Counted from the first letter of the stretch, positions 1 to 6,801 are shown. The stretch is DNA of 9,373 bases from Chloroflexota bacterium (GCA_021847625.1 JAJZQK010000088.1:1-9373), one strand, 5' to 3'. Numbers and translations: made by a program. The notes: generated from the letters alone by a model not told the origin.

Positions 1-226
1 TAGTGATTCCTCCTAGCGAGCGGATGTGGTGCGGGGGCACCATTTGCTCGGTAGGATATCACTTAGCCCGCGCTTCTGTCTTTACCTACGGGCGGCAAGA
101 TTTTAATCGGACAGCGTTGGGGGACGACCCTCACCCTTGCCCTCTCCCTTCCAGGGAGAGAGAACCATGGCCTGGCCGCCTGCCTGTGCGAGGTGACGGC
201 CGAGGTGAGGCAGGCTGGAGGCGAGG

Positions 227-281
227 GAGCCCGGGCATGAATGCGCCGGGCTCATAGCACAAAGCCCGCCCGAGGCGGGCT
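227..281 (-). repeat. Double-hairpin element, copy A (minus orientation)
   Basis: Read on the minus strand this is an 8-bp hairpin (AGCCCGCC/GGCGGGCT, loop TCG at 281-263), then TTTGTGCTATGAG, then a second hairpin of GAGCCCGG and CCGGGCTC (253-227) whose stem continues inward through GCAT/ATGC with one bulged base. The same order of parts and closely similar bases occur in the plus orientation at 338-390. The first hairpin followed by TTT could also act as a weak leftward terminator. Confidence 0.6.
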
Positions 282-337
282 GGGGACAGGATAGGATTGG
301 TAACCAGCGGCCAATCTGGAGGATACGTGGGGCGGGG

Positions 338-390
338 AGCCCTCCCGCAGGAGGGCTTTGTAGCATTAGCCCGGGAATTCAGCCCCGGGC
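338..390 (+). repeat. Double-hairpin element, copy B (plus orientation)
   Basis: Hairpin AGCCCTCC/GGAGGGCT (338-357, loop CGCA) is followed by TTGTAGCATTA and a second hairpin GCCCGGG/CCCGGGC (369-375 and 384-390) with an AATTCAGC loop. It matches copy A at 227-281 in reverse orientation, with compensating changes in the first stem (CCCGCC/GGCGGG against CCCTCC/GGAGGG). Compensating changes suggest that the fold itself is conserved. The CTTTGTAGCAT core (356-366) recurs at 8762-8772 and, inverted, at 9289-9299. Confidence 0.6.
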
Positions 391-454
391 GGCAGACCGG
401 ATGGCAAGGGATTACCTAATTTGCTGAGGGTGCCCGGGCGTGCGCGCCCTGGCG

Positions 455-478
455 GTAGGGGACAAGCCCCTGCCCTAC
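455..478. repeat. Small palindromic repeat (GTAGGG/CCCTAC)
   Basis: GTAGGG at 455-460 is complementary to CCCTAC at 473-478. Alternatively GGGG at 458-461 can pair with CCCC at 467-470 around ACAAG. It looks like a short dispersed palindrome rather than a terminator, because no T run follows on either strand. Confidence 0.4.
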
Positions 479-506
479 GGCTTGGGCGGCGGGTGGCCTC
501 GGAGGC

Positions 507-541
507 TTGACGGGGCGCTTGGCGGTGGCCATAATAGCGGC
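507..541 (+). promoter_or_regulatory. Sigma70-type promoter for a leaderless transcript
   Basis: A -35 box TTGACG (507-512, five of six consensus bases), a 17-base spacer and a -10 box CATAAT (530-535, five of six) lie just upstream of the ATG at 542. Only six bases separate the -10 box from the ATG, so transcription should start at or next to the A of the start codon. No Shine-Dalgarno sequence precedes the ATG, which agrees with a leaderless mRNA for the phosphoesterase-ATPase operon. Confidence 0.6.
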
Positions 542-1651
542 ATGGCGATCAATCTGTTGCACACCGCCGACGTGCACCTCGACGCGCCCTTTCGCTGGCT
601 CGGCGATAAGGGCCGGGAGCAGCGCCGCCAACTGAAGGAAACCTTCCGCGCCGTCGTCGACCTGGCCCTGGCGGAGAGGGTCGACGCCCTCCTCATCGCC
701 GGCGACCTCTTCGACAGCAACTCACCCGCTCAGGATACCGTCGAGCTCGTTCGCTCGCAATTAGCCCGCCTCGCCGTGCCCGTCTTCATCCTTCCCGGCA
801 CGCACGACTGCCTGGACGACGGCTCGGTCTACCGACGGACGGCCCTGGCCGCGGAGGGGGCACGGGTCCACCTCTTCGACGGCGAGCGCACGGCCTTCAC
901 GCTGAGCGCCCTCGGCCTCACCGTGCACGGGCGCGCCAATCTGACCAAGACCTCGCCCACGAGCCCCCTGGCGGGGCTGGCCCGCAACCCCGCCACGCCC
1001 TATAACGTCTGCCTGGCCCACGGCTCGCTGGCCATGCCCGGGACGGAGGACGACTTCCCCCTCACCGCCGCCGAGGTGGCGGCAGCCGGCATGGACTACC
1101 TGGCGCTGGGGCACTGGCACTCCTACCGCGACTGCTCGACCGGCCGGGCGAAGGCCTGCTACAGCGGCCCGCCGGAGCTGCTCGGCGAGGACGAGTTGGG
1201 CTGTCCTATACTCATAGAATTGGGCGAGGGCCCGGCCGTGGTGACGCCACGCCCGGTGGGCCGCCGTCGTTACGAGAAGGCGAGCCTGCCCTTGGACGGC
1301 GTGGCGTCGGCGGAGGAGGTGCGGGCGGAGATTCGCCGCCGGGCCGACCCCGAGCTGGTCCTGGCGGTGGCGCTCGGCGGGCTGCGGCGGCTGGATGTGA
1401 TCGTCGACGCCGACGAGCTTATGGAGGAGCTCGGGGCCGACTTCTTCGCCCTGCGCGTGGTGGATGACTCGCGGGCGATGCTGAGCCCGGAGGAGGTGGA
1501 GGCCCTCTCCCCGCGCACCGTCGCCGGCCAGTTCGCCCGGCGGATGAGCGCGCTCATCGCCGAGGCGGCCACGCCTGCAGAACAGCGCCGCCGCGAGTCT
1601 GCCCTCCAGATCGGCCTCGCCCTCCTCCAGGGAAGGCGGGTGCTCCGATGA
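542..1651 (+). CDS. SbcD/Mre11-like DNA repair exonuclease (metallophosphoesterase)
   Basis: Predicted 369-residue calcineurin-like phosphoesterase of the SbcD/Mre11/YhaO type, expected to be a Mn-dependent nuclease that trims DNA ends together with its ATPase partner. The five phosphodiesterase motifs are visible: D10-x-H12, G54-D55 (followed by LFDSN), G86-T87-H88-D89, H160 and G190-H191-W192-H193. Residues from about 220 onward would form the capping and partner-binding part. The usual GNHD motif reads GTHD, so the metal-bridging Asn is Thr. This may be normal in its subfamily or may alter metal binding. The start at 542 was chosen because the family sequence begins there (INLLHTADVH) and a promoter sits immediately upstream. 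The frame stays open back to a GTG at 440, but that 34-residue extension resembles nothing. The stop overlaps the next gene's start as ATGA, so the two are translationally coupled. Confidence 0.85.
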   Translation: MAINLLHTADVHLDAPFRWLGDKGREQRRQLKETFRAVVDLALAERVDALLIAGDLFDSNSPAQDTVELVRSQLARLAVPVFILPGTHDCLDDGSVYRRTALAAEGARVHLFDGERTAFTLSALGLTVHGRANLTKTSPTSPLAGLARNPATPYNVCLAHGSLAMPGTEDDFPLTAAEVAAAGMDYLALGHWHSYRDCSTGRAKACYSGPPELLGEDELGCPILIELGEGPAVVTPRPVGRRRYEKASLPLDGVASAEEVRAEIRRRADPELVLAVALGGLRRLDVIVDADELMEELGADFFALRVVDDSRAMLSPEEVEALSPRTVAGQFARRMSALIAEAATPAEQRRRESALQIGLALLQGRRVLR

Positions 1652-3786
1652 TCGTCCGCCGCCTGGTTCTGCGCGACTTCCGCCGCTTCGCCCACTTCGC
1701 GGCCGACTTCGCGCCGGGGCTCAACGTCGTCCTGGGCAACAACGAGGAGGGCAAGTCGACCCTGCGCGAGGCGCTCACGCTCGCCCTCTTCCAGAGCCCC
1801 AACACGAGCGACAAGAAGGTGCTGGCGCTGCGTCGCTGGGGGGCCGCCGAGCAGTTCGCCCTCGAACTGACCTTCGCGGCCGAGGGCGAGACTTACCACC
1901 TGGCCAAGGACTTCCAGGCGCGCACGGCCACGCTGACGGCCGCCGGCAGCGGCGAACGGCTGCAGGACGCAAAGGCGATCCAGCGACGGCTGGCCGACCT
2001 GCTGGGGCTGGGCTCGCGGGCCGTCTTCGAGAGCACCGTGCGCGTCTCTCAGCGCGACATCGCCCGGCTGACGGAAGAGAAGGAGGTTGCCGACGGCCTG
2101 CAGCGGGTGGTGACGGGCGGCGAGGAGGACGTGCGGGTCTCCCAGGTGCTGGCCGAGCTGGACAGGGCGTTGGGCCAGCTCAGGCGCAACTCGCGCGCCA
2201 ACCCCGGCCCCCTGGTCGCCCTGCCGGAGGCCATCGCCCGCCGGGAAGAGGCCCTGGCCCAGAAGCGGCGGACCTTCGCCCGGGCCGGCGAGGCGCGGGG
2301 GCAACTGGCGGCACAGGAGACGGCGCTGGCCGCGGCGCGGGAGGACCTGGCGACGAAGGAGGCCCTGCTGCAAGGCTGCGCCAAACGTCTGCAGCTGGAG
2401 GACGAGCTGGCGGCAGCAGAGCGGGAGGAGGCGGCGCTCGACGCCCGGCTGGCGCAGGTGGAGGAACTGGACCGGACCATCGCCCGGCTGGAGGCGGAGC
2501 TGCCGGCGTATGCCCCCGTGCTGGCCCTGTCTGCCGAGCGGATGGCCGAGATGCTCGCCCTGGCCGGGCAGGCGGCCGGCGTAGGTACCGAGAAGGCGTC
2601 GCCCAACGTTCCCGGCAAGGGCCCACGACCGCTACGGACGGCCTGGGTGGTCGCCGGGGCGGTGCTGGTGCTGCTGGGCTTAGCGGGCGCGCTGGCCCAG
2701 CCTGCGCTTTTGCTGCTGGCCCTGGTCGGCGCGGGGCTGCTGCTGTGGGAGTGGCAGCGCTCGCGCGGGGACGGCGACGCTCGGGCCGAGGTAGCCCGCC
2801 TGCGGGCCGAGGAACGAGCACGCGAGGCCACGCTCGCCGTCCAGAAACTGGCGGCGATGCTGGCGGAAGTCGGCTGCACCTCGGCCGCCGAGGTGCAGGC
2901 CCGGCGCCGGGCCGGCGAGGACCTCGACCGTCGCCTGCGCGAGAGTAAGGCTCGACGGGAAGGCCTGCTGGCCGGGGAGAGCGCCGCCGAGCTGGCCGAG
3001 CGGCGGCGAGCGGTCAGCAAGCGGATACGAGACATAAAAGAAGAGATGGCCGAGCCGGCCTTGCGCCTGGCCGCGGTGGACCAGGCCGGCTACCAGCGCC
3101 TGCAGAGGGGGGTGGCATCCTTGCGAGACGAGGTAGCCGCCCTGGAGGCGTCGCTGGCTGACCTGCGGGTAGAGGCGCGCGTCAACCGGGTCGCTTTGGA
3201 CGAGGTCCATGCCCTGGAGGAGGAGCTGGCCGCGCTGCGCGAGCGCCTGGCGGCGGCGACGGAGCGCCAGCAGGTGCTGAGCCTGGCGCGGGAGGTCGTC
3301 GTCCAGGCGTGGGAGTCGACGATGGTCACGGCCCAGGAAGTGCTGGCCGAGGAGCTGGGCCGCTACGTCGCCGAGATCACCGCCGGCCGCTACAGCCGGG
3401 CCCTCGTCGAACCCACGAAGCTGGAGATTCACCTAATGGCGCCTGAGCGGCCGGATCCCGTGCGCGTCGCCGTCGACGGCGAACTGAGCACGGGGACGGT
3501 GGAGCAGGTCTACCTCGCCGCGCGCCTCGCCCTGGCCAAGCTGCTGGCCCAAGGCCGCCGTCCGCCCCTCATCTTAGACGACCCCTTCGTCACCTTCGAC
3601 GGCCCCCGCACGGCCGCCGTCCTTGCCCTCTGCCGCCGCCTGGCGGCCGAGCAGCAGATCCTCCTCTTCACCTGCGACGAATCCTACGCCCCCCACGCCG
3701 ACCATCTAATCAGGCTGCCTGCAGTTGGGTTGCCAGGAGGTATGGTTTGCACCCCAGAGGCCGCTGAGGGCGCGAAGACTATCTGA
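1648..3786 (+). CDS. SbcC/Rad50-like AAA ATPase, YhaN type, with membrane hairpin
   Basis: Predicted 712-residue SMC/Rad50-family ATPase, partner of the phosphoesterase just upstream (ATGA overlap). The N-terminal ATPase half has Walker A GNNEEGKS at residues 30-37. The C-terminal half has an ABC-signature-like LSTGT at 613-617 and Walker B LILDD at 641-645. Between them are long Ala/Glu/Arg/Leu-rich stretches (about 190-300 and 390-560) that look like the two strands of a coiled coil. At the turn, where Rad50 and SbcC carry a CxxC zinc hook, there is instead a hydrophobic hairpin (about 332-368: two short apolar helices joined at GALAQPA). Bacillus YhaN has this layout, so the complex is probably membrane-anchored; this is an inference. 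The H-loop region reads FTCDES (Asp677) where His is usual. At 712 residues it is shorter than typical SbcC (about 1000). A coupled metallophosphoesterase makes other ABC-type roles unlikely. Confidence 0.82.
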   Translation: MIVRRLVLRDFRRFAHFAADFAPGLNVVLGNNEEGKSTLREALTLALFQSPNTSDKKVLALRRWGAAEQFALELTFAAEGETYHLAKDFQARTATLTAAGSGERLQDAKAIQRRLADLLGLGSRAVFESTVRVSQRDIARLTEEKEVADGLQRVVTGGEEDVRVSQVLAELDRALGQLRRNSRANPGPLVALPEAIARREEALAQKRRTFARAGEARGQLAAQETALAAAREDLATKEALLQGCAKRLQLEDELAAAEREEAALDARLAQVEELDRTIARLEAELPAYAPVLALSAERMAEMLALAGQAAGVGTEKASPNVPGKGPRPLRTAWVVAGAVLVLLGLAGALAQPALLLLALVGAGLLLWEWQRSRGDGDARAEVARLRAEERAREATLAVQKLAAMLAEVGCTSAAEVQARRRAGEDLDRRLRESKARREGLLAGESAAELAERRRAVSKRIRDIKEEMAEPALRLAAVDQAGYQRLQRGVASLRDEVAALEASLADLRVEARVNRVALDEVHALEEELAALRERLAAATERQQVLSLAREVVVQAWESTMVTAQEVLAEELGRYVAEITAGRYSRALVEPTKLEIHLMAPERPDPVRVAVDGELSTGTVEQVYLAARLALAKLLAQGRRPPLILDDPFVTFDGPRTAAVLALCRRLAAEQQILLFTCDESYAPHADHLIRLPAVGLPGGMVCTPEAAEGAKTI

Positions 3787-3825
3787 GCCGCCGCTGTGCT
3801 ATCTGGCAAGACGGAGTGCGTTGCG

Positions 3826-4224
3826 CTAGACTCGCGCCAAGATGCGGTCGCCGCCGAAGATGTTACGCATCCGAAAGGGGACAGGCGTCTCTGCCAGCTG
3901 CCAAGCGCGCAGACGCCAACCTGGATAAAGGAACCATGGTTCAGGGAGCCAATACTCGGACCGCTTCGTCCAGGATGGGGTTGGCACCCCATCCTGGACA
4001 CATAGGTAGTCCACCGTTGCCGCTAGTAAAGCTGCCCAGCGCACGTGCGGGCCCTTGACCCCGGGAAGGGGCTCATCGACAAGATGCAACCTCGCCGACA
4101 GTTCGGTTTCCCGCCAGTCGTCCAGAAACTGCCCGATGGCGAGCCACGGCTCCACTCCCGCGACGATTTGCGCGAGGGTCTCGGCAGCCGTCTGCGGCCG
4201 ATACTCAGGCATCTTCCTCCTCAT
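3826..4224 (-). CDS. Small protein paired with a DUF6036 nucleotidyltransferase; possible toxin-antitoxin partner
   Basis: This 132-residue protein has no named function that I can assign. It is rich in Trp and Pro and appears soluble, with no signal peptide. The C-terminal part, ETPVPFRMRNIFGGDRILARV, resembles a conserved tail (E-T/S-P-x-x-F-x-x-R-N-[IL]-F) that I recall in uncharacterised proteins encoded beside DUF6036 nucleotidyltransferases; this is recollection and was not searched. It is the second gene of a leftward pair, and its start overlaps the end of the nucleotidyltransferase gene, so the two are translationally coupled. Two starts are possible: ATG at 4224, with GAGGGG seven bases upstream, or ATG at 4212 (MPEYRP, 128 residues), with AGGAGG only three bases upstream. 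A perfect 14-bp inverted repeat lies inside the gene at 3968-3999. It ends 39 bases from the convergent ATPase gene, with no clear terminator between them. Confidence 0.65.
   Translation of the reverse strand: MRRKMPEYRPQTAAETLAQIVAGVEPWLAIGQFLDDWRETELSARLHLVDEPLPGVKGPHVRWAALLAATVDYLCVQDGVPTPSWTKRSEYWLPEPWFLYPGWRLRAWQLAETPVPFRMRNIFGGDRILARV
3968..3999. repeat. Perfect 14-bp inverted repeat inside a coding region
   Basis: GTCCAGGATGGGGT (3968-3981) is exactly complementary to ACCCCATCCTGGAC (3986-3999), with a four-base TGGC loop. It lies within the small-protein gene, over the codons for VQDGVPTPSW. In mRNA it would be a very stable hairpin. No T run follows on either strand, so it is not a standard terminator. 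Confidence 0.8.
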
Positions 4225-4789
4225 CGAAAAGCCCCTCGATCAGGTATTGCACCCGCGGGGTGAGCAGGCGCTCCGGCACATAGCGGCTAACGATTGAAAG
4301 CGCCTCGGCGGCGGAGGTCAGCCTAAGGGTATCACGCAGGGCACGCAGATCAGCCACGTCCTCGGGACGGCCGGCAACGGCCTTCATCGCGAAGATGTAG
4401 GAGGGGTGCGGCGCGTACACCCGTAGCCCCGGACACTCAAGCCACAGCGTCGCGTCTGGCTCCGTGTAGATGAAGCCCTTCACGGCATCGTTCAGCCAGT
4501 GGGCAGGCAGTCCCTCTTCTCTGGCTACACGCGCGGCAGCCTCCCGCACCGCCTGGGCGTTGGCGGCAAAATAGGCATCAACGTCTTTGGTTGCCTCGCG
4601 TTGCCGCAGCACCAGAGTCATGTAGGCGCCGCCCGTGAGCAGGATTTCGCCGACGAGGCCCTGCTCGTGGAGATAACGTCCGACCAACCGCAGATTGCGC
4701 TCGATTTCCTCGCGCCCCAGCGGTCCACGCTGTTCTCTATCTCTGTTTGGCGGGTTGCGACCTTCGCCCACGTCTAAGGTACTCCCCAC
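4205..4789 (-). CDS. DUF6036-like nucleotidyltransferase (possible toxin-antitoxin or abortive-infection component)
   Basis: Up to 194 residues with the core of the nucleotidyltransferase fold: LLTGGAYM with G53-G54, then TKDVDAYF with D69-x-D71, the GG...DxD pattern that binds metal and nucleotide. The following AREEGLP-HWLNDAVKGF stretch is typical of DUF6036 proteins, which belong to the same superfamily as AbiEii/MNT-type toxin-antitoxin nucleotidyltransferases. The target is unknown. The overlapping downstream small gene and the compact two-gene layout suggest a toxin-antitoxin or defence module; this is an inference. Start choice is uncertain. GTG at 4789 lacks a ribosome site, while GTG at 4771 (188 residues) has GGGGAG about ten bases upstream and a leader of about 30 bases from the predicted promoter. 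The first 24 residues are probably not part of the domain. Confidence 0.72.
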   Translation of the reverse strand: MGSTLDVGEGRNPPNRDREQRGPLGREEIERNLRLVGRYLHEQGLVGEILLTGGAYMTLVLRQREATKDVDAYFAANAQAVREAAARVAREEGLPAHWLNDAVKGFIYTEPDATLWLECPGLRVYAPHPSYIFAMKAVAGRPEDVADLRALRDTLRLTSAAEALSIVSRYVPERLLTPRVQYLIEGLFDEEEDA

Positions 4790-4808
4790 GCGTGATGACT
4801 ATAGGCTG

Positions 4809-4814
4809 ATTATA
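4809..4814 (-). promoter_or_regulatory. Candidate -10 box for the nucleotidyltransferase pair
   Basis: The minus strand reads a perfect TATAAT from 4814 to 4809. Transcription would start near 4802, giving a leader of about 13 bases to GTG 4789 or about 31 bases to GTG 4771. No good -35 box is seen at 16-18 bases, so this is a -10 match only. It lies beside the truncated edge of the VOC remnant. Confidence 0.4.
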
Positions 4815-4830
4815 CCGCATCATCCACCGG

Positions 4831-5031
4831 TTGGCGGCTATGCCTGTGGGAATGCGTGACCTTCGCAACAAGGGGATCACGTTCGAGGACTACGACCTGC
4901 CGTATGTCAAGACCGTGAACGGCGTTGCCACCCAGGAGGGCGAGAAGGTCGCCTGGTTCAAGGACCTGGACGGCAACATCATTGCCATCTGGCAGCAAAC
5001 CGGCACCGGCGGTCTACGGATGAACCGCTAG
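4831..5031 (+). pseudogene. C-terminal remnant of a VOC/glyoxalase-fold protein
   Basis: About 60 residues match the last part of VOC (vicinal oxygen chelate) superfamily proteins: MRDLRNKGITFEDYDLP, then VKTVNGVAT, then KVAWFKDLDGNIIAIWQQ. The (G)ITFEDYD and FKD-x-DGN-I-IAI patterns are characteristic. A full protein of this type has about 120-140 residues, and the N-terminal half is missing: the frame is closed by a TGA at 4807-4809. None of the candidate starts (TTG 4831, ATG 4840, ATG 4852) has a ribosome binding site. The loss lies next to the start of the divergent nucleotidyltransferase pair, so insertion of that pair may have cut the gene; this is an inference. The distal end is intact and still followed by a terminator. 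A functional mini-protein is possible but less likely. Confidence 0.6.
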
Positions 5032-5064
5032 CCGTCTAGATAGCCGCATCCTATCCGACCTACC

Positions 5065-5106
5065 GCGACCCCGCCCGTCTCCCCGACCGGCGGGGTCGCT
5101 TTCGTT
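5065..5106 (+). terminator. Intrinsic terminator after the VOC remnant
   Basis: An 11-bp perfect stem GCGACCCCGCC (5065-5075) and GGCGGGGTCGC (5089-5099), with a 13-base loop, is followed by TTTCGTT. It points rightward, so it would end the transcript of the VOC gene. It also separates it from the convergent efflux gene that ends at 5115. On the minus strand no T run follows. Confidence 0.65.
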
Positions 5107-5114
5107 ACCCACCG

Positions 5115-6623
5115 CTACGACGCCCTCCGCGTTCTCCGCGGTGAACCCGCGCCTGCCGGCGTACCGCGCACCAGCGAGGTGAAGATGCCGATCACGCAGA
5201 TCAGCGCCGCCACGAAGAAGGCGCTCTGGATGCCGCCGACGAGTGACTGCACGGCCAGCTCCTGCCCCGCCAACCCCCGCGTCCGGGCCAGCTGGTCCTC
5301 GAAGAAGGCCATCCGCGCCGTCCAGACCGCCCCCGCCACGGCGGTGCCCATCACCGTGCCCATGTTGCGCATCGTCGCCAGCATCCCCGAGGCCGTGCCA
5401 ATCTTCGTCGGCGGCAAGGAACTAAGCAGGGCGTTATTGTTGGGCGAGCCGAAGAGCCCCATGCCGAAGCCGACCATCGCCAGGCGCACGGCTATCTCCA
5501 GGTAAGTCGAATCCGCGCGGAGGGTACTGAGGGCGAACAAGCCTAGGCTGACCATGCCGATGCCCGCCGTCGATAGCACGCGCGAGCCGATGCGGTCGGA
5601 GGCCCAGCCGCTGATGGGGGCGACGACGGACATCGTCAGCGGCCAGGGGAGGATCATGATCCCCGCCAGGCTGGGAGGATAGCCCAACCCCTGCACGAGA
5701 TAGAAGGGCATCAGGAACACCACCGCGTAGTGGCCCATGAAGATGATCAAGGCGCTCACGCTGGCGGCCGAGAAGAGGCGGATGCGGAAGACGGCCAGTT
5801 CCAGCATCGGCTGGCGCACCCGCATCTCCACGAGGACGAAGGCGGCAAAACCCCCTAGGGCCGTGGCGAAGAGGGCCAGGATTGTCGGCGAGGTCCAGCC
5901 GATGTTGCGCCCCTGATTGAGCCCCAGGGTGAGCGCCGCCAGCCAGACAAATAGGAGCGCCCCGCCCAGCAGGTCAAAGCGCTGCCGCTTGCCAGAGCCG
6001 TCGTCGGCCAGCACGCGCAGCGACAGGATGGTGGCGAGGAGCGTCAGGGGCACGCGGAAAAGGAACACCGAGCGCCAATCGACCAGGTCGGCCAGCATCC
6101 CGCCCAGCACCGGACCGGAGATGGCGCCGAGGGCGACGATGGTGGAGTTGATGCCCAGCGCCTTGCCCCGTTCGTTGGCGGGGAAGGCGGCGGCGGTGAG
6201 GGCCGGGCCGAGGGCCATCACCGAGGCGGCCCCGATGCCCTGCACCACGCGCAGACCGATCAGCTGCTCCACGTTCTGGGCCAGTCCGCAGAGGGCCATG
6301 CCGAGGGTGAAGACGGCCATCCCCGCCATGTAGACACGCTTGCGGCCCAGCAGGTCGGCCAGCCGGCCGAAGGTGAGGAGCAGGCCGGTGATGGTGAGCA
6401 GGTAGGCCATGATTACCCACTGCACCGTCGTCACGTCGGTGGCAAGCTCGGCCGTCATGACGGGCAGGGAGACGTTGACGATGCTCGAATCGAGGACGGT
6501 GAGGTAGGTGCCCAGGCCGACGATGGCCAGCACGTGCCACTTGTTGACCGCCCGGCCCGCGGCCTGCCGTCGCTCGTCGGCCTGGGGCGGACCCGGGATA
6601 CCGATAGTCGAGTCCTCGTCCAA
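5115..6623 (-). CDS. DHA2-family (EmrB/QacA-type) MFS drug efflux transporter
   Basis: A 502-residue inner-membrane proton/drug antiporter of the major facilitator superfamily. Family motifs are clear: motif D1 L44-D45-SSIVNVSL-P54 in helix 1, motif A GRLADLLGRKR at 86-96, motif B R125-VVQG in helix 4, and the antiporter motif C G166-AISGPVLGG-G175 in helix 5. The length and number of apolar segments fit the 14-helix DHA2 group. The substrate cannot be told from sequence. The start is a TTG at 6623 with GAGGG seven bases upstream; no ATG occurs before helix 1. A polar 28-residue N-terminal tail precedes the first helix, and the C-terminus is short and Arg-rich. No EmrA/HlyD adaptor gene lies nearby, so it probably works alone. 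It diverges from a second pump of the same family at 6982; the two are similar only at family level. Confidence 0.87.
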   Translation of the reverse strand: MDEDSTIGIPGPPQADERRQAAGRAVNKWHVLAIVGLGTYLTVLDSSIVNVSLPVMTAELATDVTTVQWVIMAYLLTITGLLLTFGRLADLLGRKRVYMAGMAVFTLGMALCGLAQNVEQLIGLRVVQGIGAASVMALGPALTAAAFPANERGKALGINSTIVALGAISGPVLGGMLADLVDWRSVFLFRVPLTLLATILSLRVLADDGSGKRQRFDLLGGALLFVWLAALTLGLNQGRNIGWTSPTILALFATALGGFAAFVLVEMRVRQPMLELAVFRIRLFSAASVSALIIFMGHYAVVFLMPFYLVQGLGYPPSLAGIMILPWPLTMSVVAPISGWASDRIGSRVLSTAGIGMVSLGLFALSTLRADSTYLEIAVRLAMVGFGMGLFGSPNNNALLSSLPPTKIGTASGMLATMRNMGTVMGTAVAGAVWTARMAFFEDQLARTRGLAGQELAVQSLVGGIQSAFFVAALICVIGIFTSLVRGTPAGAGSPRRTRRAS

Positions 6624-6756
6624 TGGTTAGCCCTCTTGCATAGGGAGTGATGAGTACGAAGTGCTGAGCAATGAGTGATGAGTGGGGTGGCAACCCCTCG
6701 TGCATGGGCGTCATAGTAGCATGCCGGGCAAGAAAAGCAAAGGGCTCGATTCGCCC

Positions 6757-6785
6757 TTGACGGGCTGGTTAGCTTGATTTAAGAT
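6757..6785 (+). promoter_or_regulatory. Candidate promoter for the rightward efflux gene
   Basis: A -35 box TTGACG (6757-6762, five of six), a 17-base spacer and a -10 box TAAGAT (6780-6785, four of six) face rightward. Transcription would begin near 6792, leaving a leader of about 190 bases before the ATG at 6982, which is long for a bacterial gene. Confidence 0.45.
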
Positions 6786-6801
6786 AACGGCTTAGCGTGC
6801 C

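Larger units (their letters stand above)
1..541. other. Gene-free, palindrome-rich spacer
   Basis: No convincing protein gene lies here. Short open frames on both strands have low-complexity products and no recognisable domain. What is seen is a run of hairpins: 27-42 (TGGTGC stem, GGGG loop, then TTT), 142-160 (CTCTCCC/GGGAGAG), 178-215 (GCCTGCCT/AGGCAGGC), 227-253, 263-281, 338-357, 369-390 and 455-478. The stretch around 129-160, with CCCTCACCC leading into a CTCTCCC/GGGAGAG stem, resembles a dispersed intergenic repeat type common in bacteria. The right end carries the promoter of the phosphoesterase gene. The hairpins with a short T run after them (27-45, 338-359) could end rightward transcripts entering from the left. 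Confidence 0.7.

Noticed and set aside
103..366. Minus-strand open frame of 87 codons at the left end
   Set aside because: It runs through four hairpins, has a biased Pro/Gly/Ser composition and no recognisable domain.
440..541. In-frame GTG-started N-terminal extension of the phosphoesterase
   Set aside because: The 34 extra residues are low-complexity, overlap the palindrome at 455-478 and the promoter at 507-535, and precede the point where family similarity begins.
1270..3432. Several long minus-strand open frames opposite the nuclease-ATPase genes
   Set aside because: They mirror high-GC codon bias of the real genes, are Arg/Ser/Pro-rich or Gln/Gly-rich, and overlap one another.
6645..6683. 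GAGTGATGAGT direct repeat as an operator for the leftward efflux gene
   Set aside because: The sequence is a simple ATGAGTG-type low-complexity run, common between genes, and is not symmetric, so there is too little to call it an operator.
6713..6726. GTAGCATGCCGGGC as a third copy of the CTTTGTAGCAT element
   Set aside because: Only a seven-base core plus a loosely similar GC run is shared, which is expected by chance in a window of this size.
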